A DNA stretch of 15,801 bases. Source: Acidobacteriaceae bacterium (lineage in GTDB: Bacteria > Acidobacteriota > Terriglobia > Terriglobales > Acidobacteriaceae). The stretch is taken from assembly GCA_030040115.1 (NCBI GenBank), contig JASHUH010000586.1, positions 1 to 15,801 on the forward strand, read 5' to 3'. A program made the position numbers and the translations under genes. Of this stretch, positions 13,992 through 15,801 are shown one piece after another. Position 1 is the stretch's first letter; the number at the start of each line of letters is the position of its first letter. The notes under the pieces were generated by a model that worked only from the letters and a program-made list of their open reading frames with translations, did not search any database and was not told the DNA's origin.

Positions 13992-14888
13992 CTATGCCGA
14001 TGGGCGCTTGACCTCAGTATGCGATGGAGCTTCAACAAAGGTGGCGATGGCGGAGTGGTCGAAATCGCCCTTGCCGTCGGCGATCAGTGAGGATAGCATT
14101 TGCTGCACCAAGGCGGTCAGCGGGAGGCATACATGCGTCGATTCCGCAGTTTGCAGAGCATTGCGCAGGTCCTTCTGGTGAAGATTGATTTTGAATCCGG
14201 GCTTGAAATTGCGAGCAATGAGCATTGGTCCCTTAGCGTTGAGGACGGCGCTGCCGGCAAGGCCGTTTTTGATTGCGTTGAAGACGATTTCAGGGTCGAG
14301 TCCGCAACGGGTGGCCAGGGTGAGCGCTTCGCCCATGGCGGCGATATTGCAGGCGACCATGATCTGGTTGGCGAGCTTGGTGGTGTTGCCAGCCCCTACG
14401 GGGCCGGTGAGCGTGACGCTCGAGCCCATGCACTTAAGCAGCGGCTCGGCGCGGCGAAAGGCCTCTTCGCTGCCGCCGACCATAATAGCGAGGGTTCCGT
14501 CGACAGCCTTGGGCTCGCCGCCGCTGACCGGCGCGTCGAGGAAGTCCACGCCCTTGGCCGTGCAGGCAGCTCCGATCCGCTGCGAGACCAAGGGATTAAT
14601 GGAGCTCATATCGACGATAAGCGAGCCGGACTTGGCGCCGGAGAGGACGCCATTGCCCCCAAGCACCACCTCTTCCACTTCCGGTCCGTCGGGGAGCATG
14701 GTGAAGATAATGTCGGCGTGCGCGCCCACATCGCTGTTGGAGGCGCCGCGCCGGGCGCCATCGGCCACGCAGGCATCCAGCTTCGATGGGGTGCGGCCGC
14801 AGGCCACCACCGTGTGTCCCGCCTTCAAGAGATTCTTCATCATGGGCCGGCCCATGATGCCCAGCCCTACAAAGCCTAAGTTCGCCAC
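13992..14888 (-). CDS. garR: Tartronate semialdehyde reductase (2-hydroxy-3-oxopropionate reductase)
   Basis: A 298-residue NAD(P)-dependent dehydrogenase of the beta-hydroxyacid family that reduces tartronate semialdehyde to D-glycerate in glucarate/galactarate and glyoxylate metabolism. The N-terminal dinucleotide motif GFVGLGIMGRPM, the substrate motif DAPVSGGEPKAVDGTLAIMVGG (SGG at 122-124), the catalytic lysine Lys171 in GAGNTTKLANQ, and NFKPGFKINLHQKDL near the C-terminus closely follow E. coli GarR as I recall it. The start is GTG at 14886-14888, preceded by AGGAG with 7-base spacing. It is the second gene of an operon, 46 bases after the GarL-type aldolase, the same order as in enterobacterial gar loci. 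3-Hydroxyisobutyrate dehydrogenase is the main alternative, made less likely by the aldolase neighbour. Confidence 0.92.
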   Translation of the reverse strand: MANLGFVGLGIMGRPMMKNLLKAGHTVVACGRTPSKLDACVADGARRGASNSDVGAHADIIFTMLPDGPEVEEVVLGGNGVLSGAKSGSLIVDMSSINPLVSQRIGAACTAKGVDFLDAPVSGGEPKAVDGTLAIMVGGSEEAFRRAEPLLKCMGSSVTLTGPVGAGNTTKLANQIMVACNIAAMGEALTLATRCGLDPEIVFNAIKNGLAGSAVLNAKGPMLIARNFKPGFKINLHQKDLRNALQTAESTHVCLPLTALVQQMLSSLIADGKGDFDHSAIATFVEAPSHTEVKRPSA

Positions 14889-14934
14889 AATAGTTCTCCT
14901 TTGTATGAGTTTGTATGGTTGCGATCGAAGTGGG

Positions 14935-15717
14935 TTAGTGCTTCAGGAAACGGGCGGCCAAGGCTTCGGCGCCCCGCGCCAGAATGCCAATGTCGGTGCC
15001 CACCGCGGTAAAGTTGAATCCCATTTCGATGAGGCGTTCGACATCGTCGGGGTTGCCCGTCAGGGTGCCTGCCGACTTACCCGTGGCGCGGATGCGTTGC
15101 GCCGCGTCCTGAATAGCGGACTGCACGTCGGGGTGCTTGGGATTGCCGAGATGACCCATGTCCGCGGCGAGGTCGCTGGGCCCGATGAAAAGACCATCGA
15201 CGCCGTCCACTGCGGCAATGGCCTCAATCTCCTTGAGTGCGGCGCGAGTTTCCAACTGCACCAGCACGCAAGTGTCGAGGTGCGCGTTGCGGTGATACCC
15301 CTGGGTGCGCCCGTATTCGGTGGCGCGCATGGCCACTGCGGTTCCGCGAATGCCGAGGGGAGGATAGCGCGTGGCGGCGACGGCGCGGCGCGCTTCATCC
15401 GCACTTTGGACCCACGGGATGACTAAAGTGCGCGCGCCCACGTCGAGTGCGCGCTTGATGATCACCATTTCGTTCCAGGGCACGCGGAAGGCGGCCTCCG
15501 TCGCGCTGCCGCGCATGGCTTGCAACTGCGCCAGCAGGGAAGCGATGTCGTTGGGCGCGTGTTCGCCATCGACGACCACCCAATCGAAGCCGGCGCCGGC
15601 GACAATTTCGGCGACAATGGGGCTGGCGAGCCCGGACCAGAGGCCGATTTGGCGCTCGCATTTGGCTAGCGCCTGTTTGAATGTGTTGCGACCGAAGAAT
15701 CCCGGCCATTCGGACAT
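14935..15717 (-). CDS. garL: HpaI/HpcH-family aldolase, likely 5-keto-4-deoxy-D-glucarate aldolase
   Basis: A 260-residue class II (metal-dependent) TIM-barrel aldolase that should split 5-keto-4-deoxy-D-glucarate into pyruvate and tartronate semialdehyde. Key residues are in place: catalytic His53 in VDGEHAPND, Arg78 in FRVP for pyruvate binding, and metal ligands Glu156 in QLET and Asp182 in GPSDLAADMGHLG. TRYPPLGIRG and SDLAADMGHLGNPKHPDVQ match E. coli GarL closely from memory. GAGGAG at 15726-15731 (plus-strand CTCCTC) is 8 bases before the ATG. It is the first visible gene of a minus-strand operon with the GarR-type reductase, which consumes its product. 4-Hydroxy-2-oxoheptanedioate aldolase (HpaI) is the alternative; the adjacent reductase favours GarL. 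Confidence 0.9.
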   Translation of the reverse strand: MSEWPGFFGRNTFKQALAKCERQIGLWSGLASPIVAEIVAGAGFDWVVVDGEHAPNDIASLLAQLQAMRGSATEAAFRVPWNEMVIIKRALDVGARTLVIPWVQSADEARRAVAATRYPPLGIRGTAVAMRATEYGRTQGYHRNAHLDTCVLVQLETRAALKEIEAIAAVDGVDGLFIGPSDLAADMGHLGNPKHPDVQSAIQDAAQRIRATGKSAGTLTGNPDDVERLIEMGFNFTAVGTDIGILARGAEALAARFLKH

Positions 15718-15801
15718 AAGGTCATCTCCTCAATGAAAAAAACGGATTCGAACTGCTTCGCGCCGGAAGGCGATCGAGGCGCGCCCTTCCATGGTAATTG
15801 C

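Noticed and set aside
15744..15758. GTTCGAATCC-like T-loop motif on the minus strand upstream of garL, as a tRNA end
   Set aside because: The flanking bases do not form a 5-bp T-stem, and no anticodon or acceptor arm can be folded around it.

Overview
The window is a GC-rich, gene-dense stretch of bacterial chromosome. The gene content (an ArsR/VOC/SRPBCC/DUF1801 cassette, an exported GH3 beta-glucosidase, DUF4142 and DUF2892 proteins, and GarL/GarR sugar-acid enzymes) would fit a soil heterotroph of the Acidobacteriota type. That placement is inference from gene mix and composition only. I saw no rRNA, tRNA, CRISPR array, transposase or integrase.

Layout. (1) 1-1286: the 3' part of an IlvD/Edd-family dehydratase of the sugar-acid subgroup, cut by the window edge. 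(2) 1349-3636: a plus-strand cassette of five small genes. These are an ArsR-type repressor that appears to be transcribed without a leader, a VOC protein, an AHSA1/SRPBCC protein broken by a one-base frameshift, a two-helix membrane protein of unknown function, and a DUF1801 protein. (3) 3637-7093: a secreted GH3 beta-glucosidase with its own candidate promoter, converging on an exported DUF4142 protein. (4) 7367-8898: a CaiB/BaiF CoA-transferase and a DUF2892-like small membrane protein. (5) 9145-13896: a membrane/envelope-flavoured group. It holds a ten-helix EamA (DMT) transporter, two translationally coupled four-helix EamA half-transporters on the minus strand, and, divergent from those, a cyclopropane-fatty-acid-synthase-like methyltransferase with an altered active site and a DegT/DnrJ/EryC1 aminotransferase. 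(6) 13992-15717: a minus-strand garL-garR operon.

How the genes fit together. Region 6 gives the two enzymes that turn 5-keto-4-deoxy-D-glucarate into pyruvate plus tartronate semialdehyde, then reduce the semialdehyde to glycerate. The dehydratase at the left edge may also act on sugar acids but lies too far away to be assigned to the same operon. Region 5 is the most interesting. A split EamA pair resembling the ArnE/ArnF flippase architecture, a sugar-type PLP aminotransferase and a divergent lipid-methyltransferase homologue together suggest an uncharacterised lipid or lipid-linked amino-sugar modification. This is a hypothesis from neighbourhood and motifs, not a demonstrated pathway.
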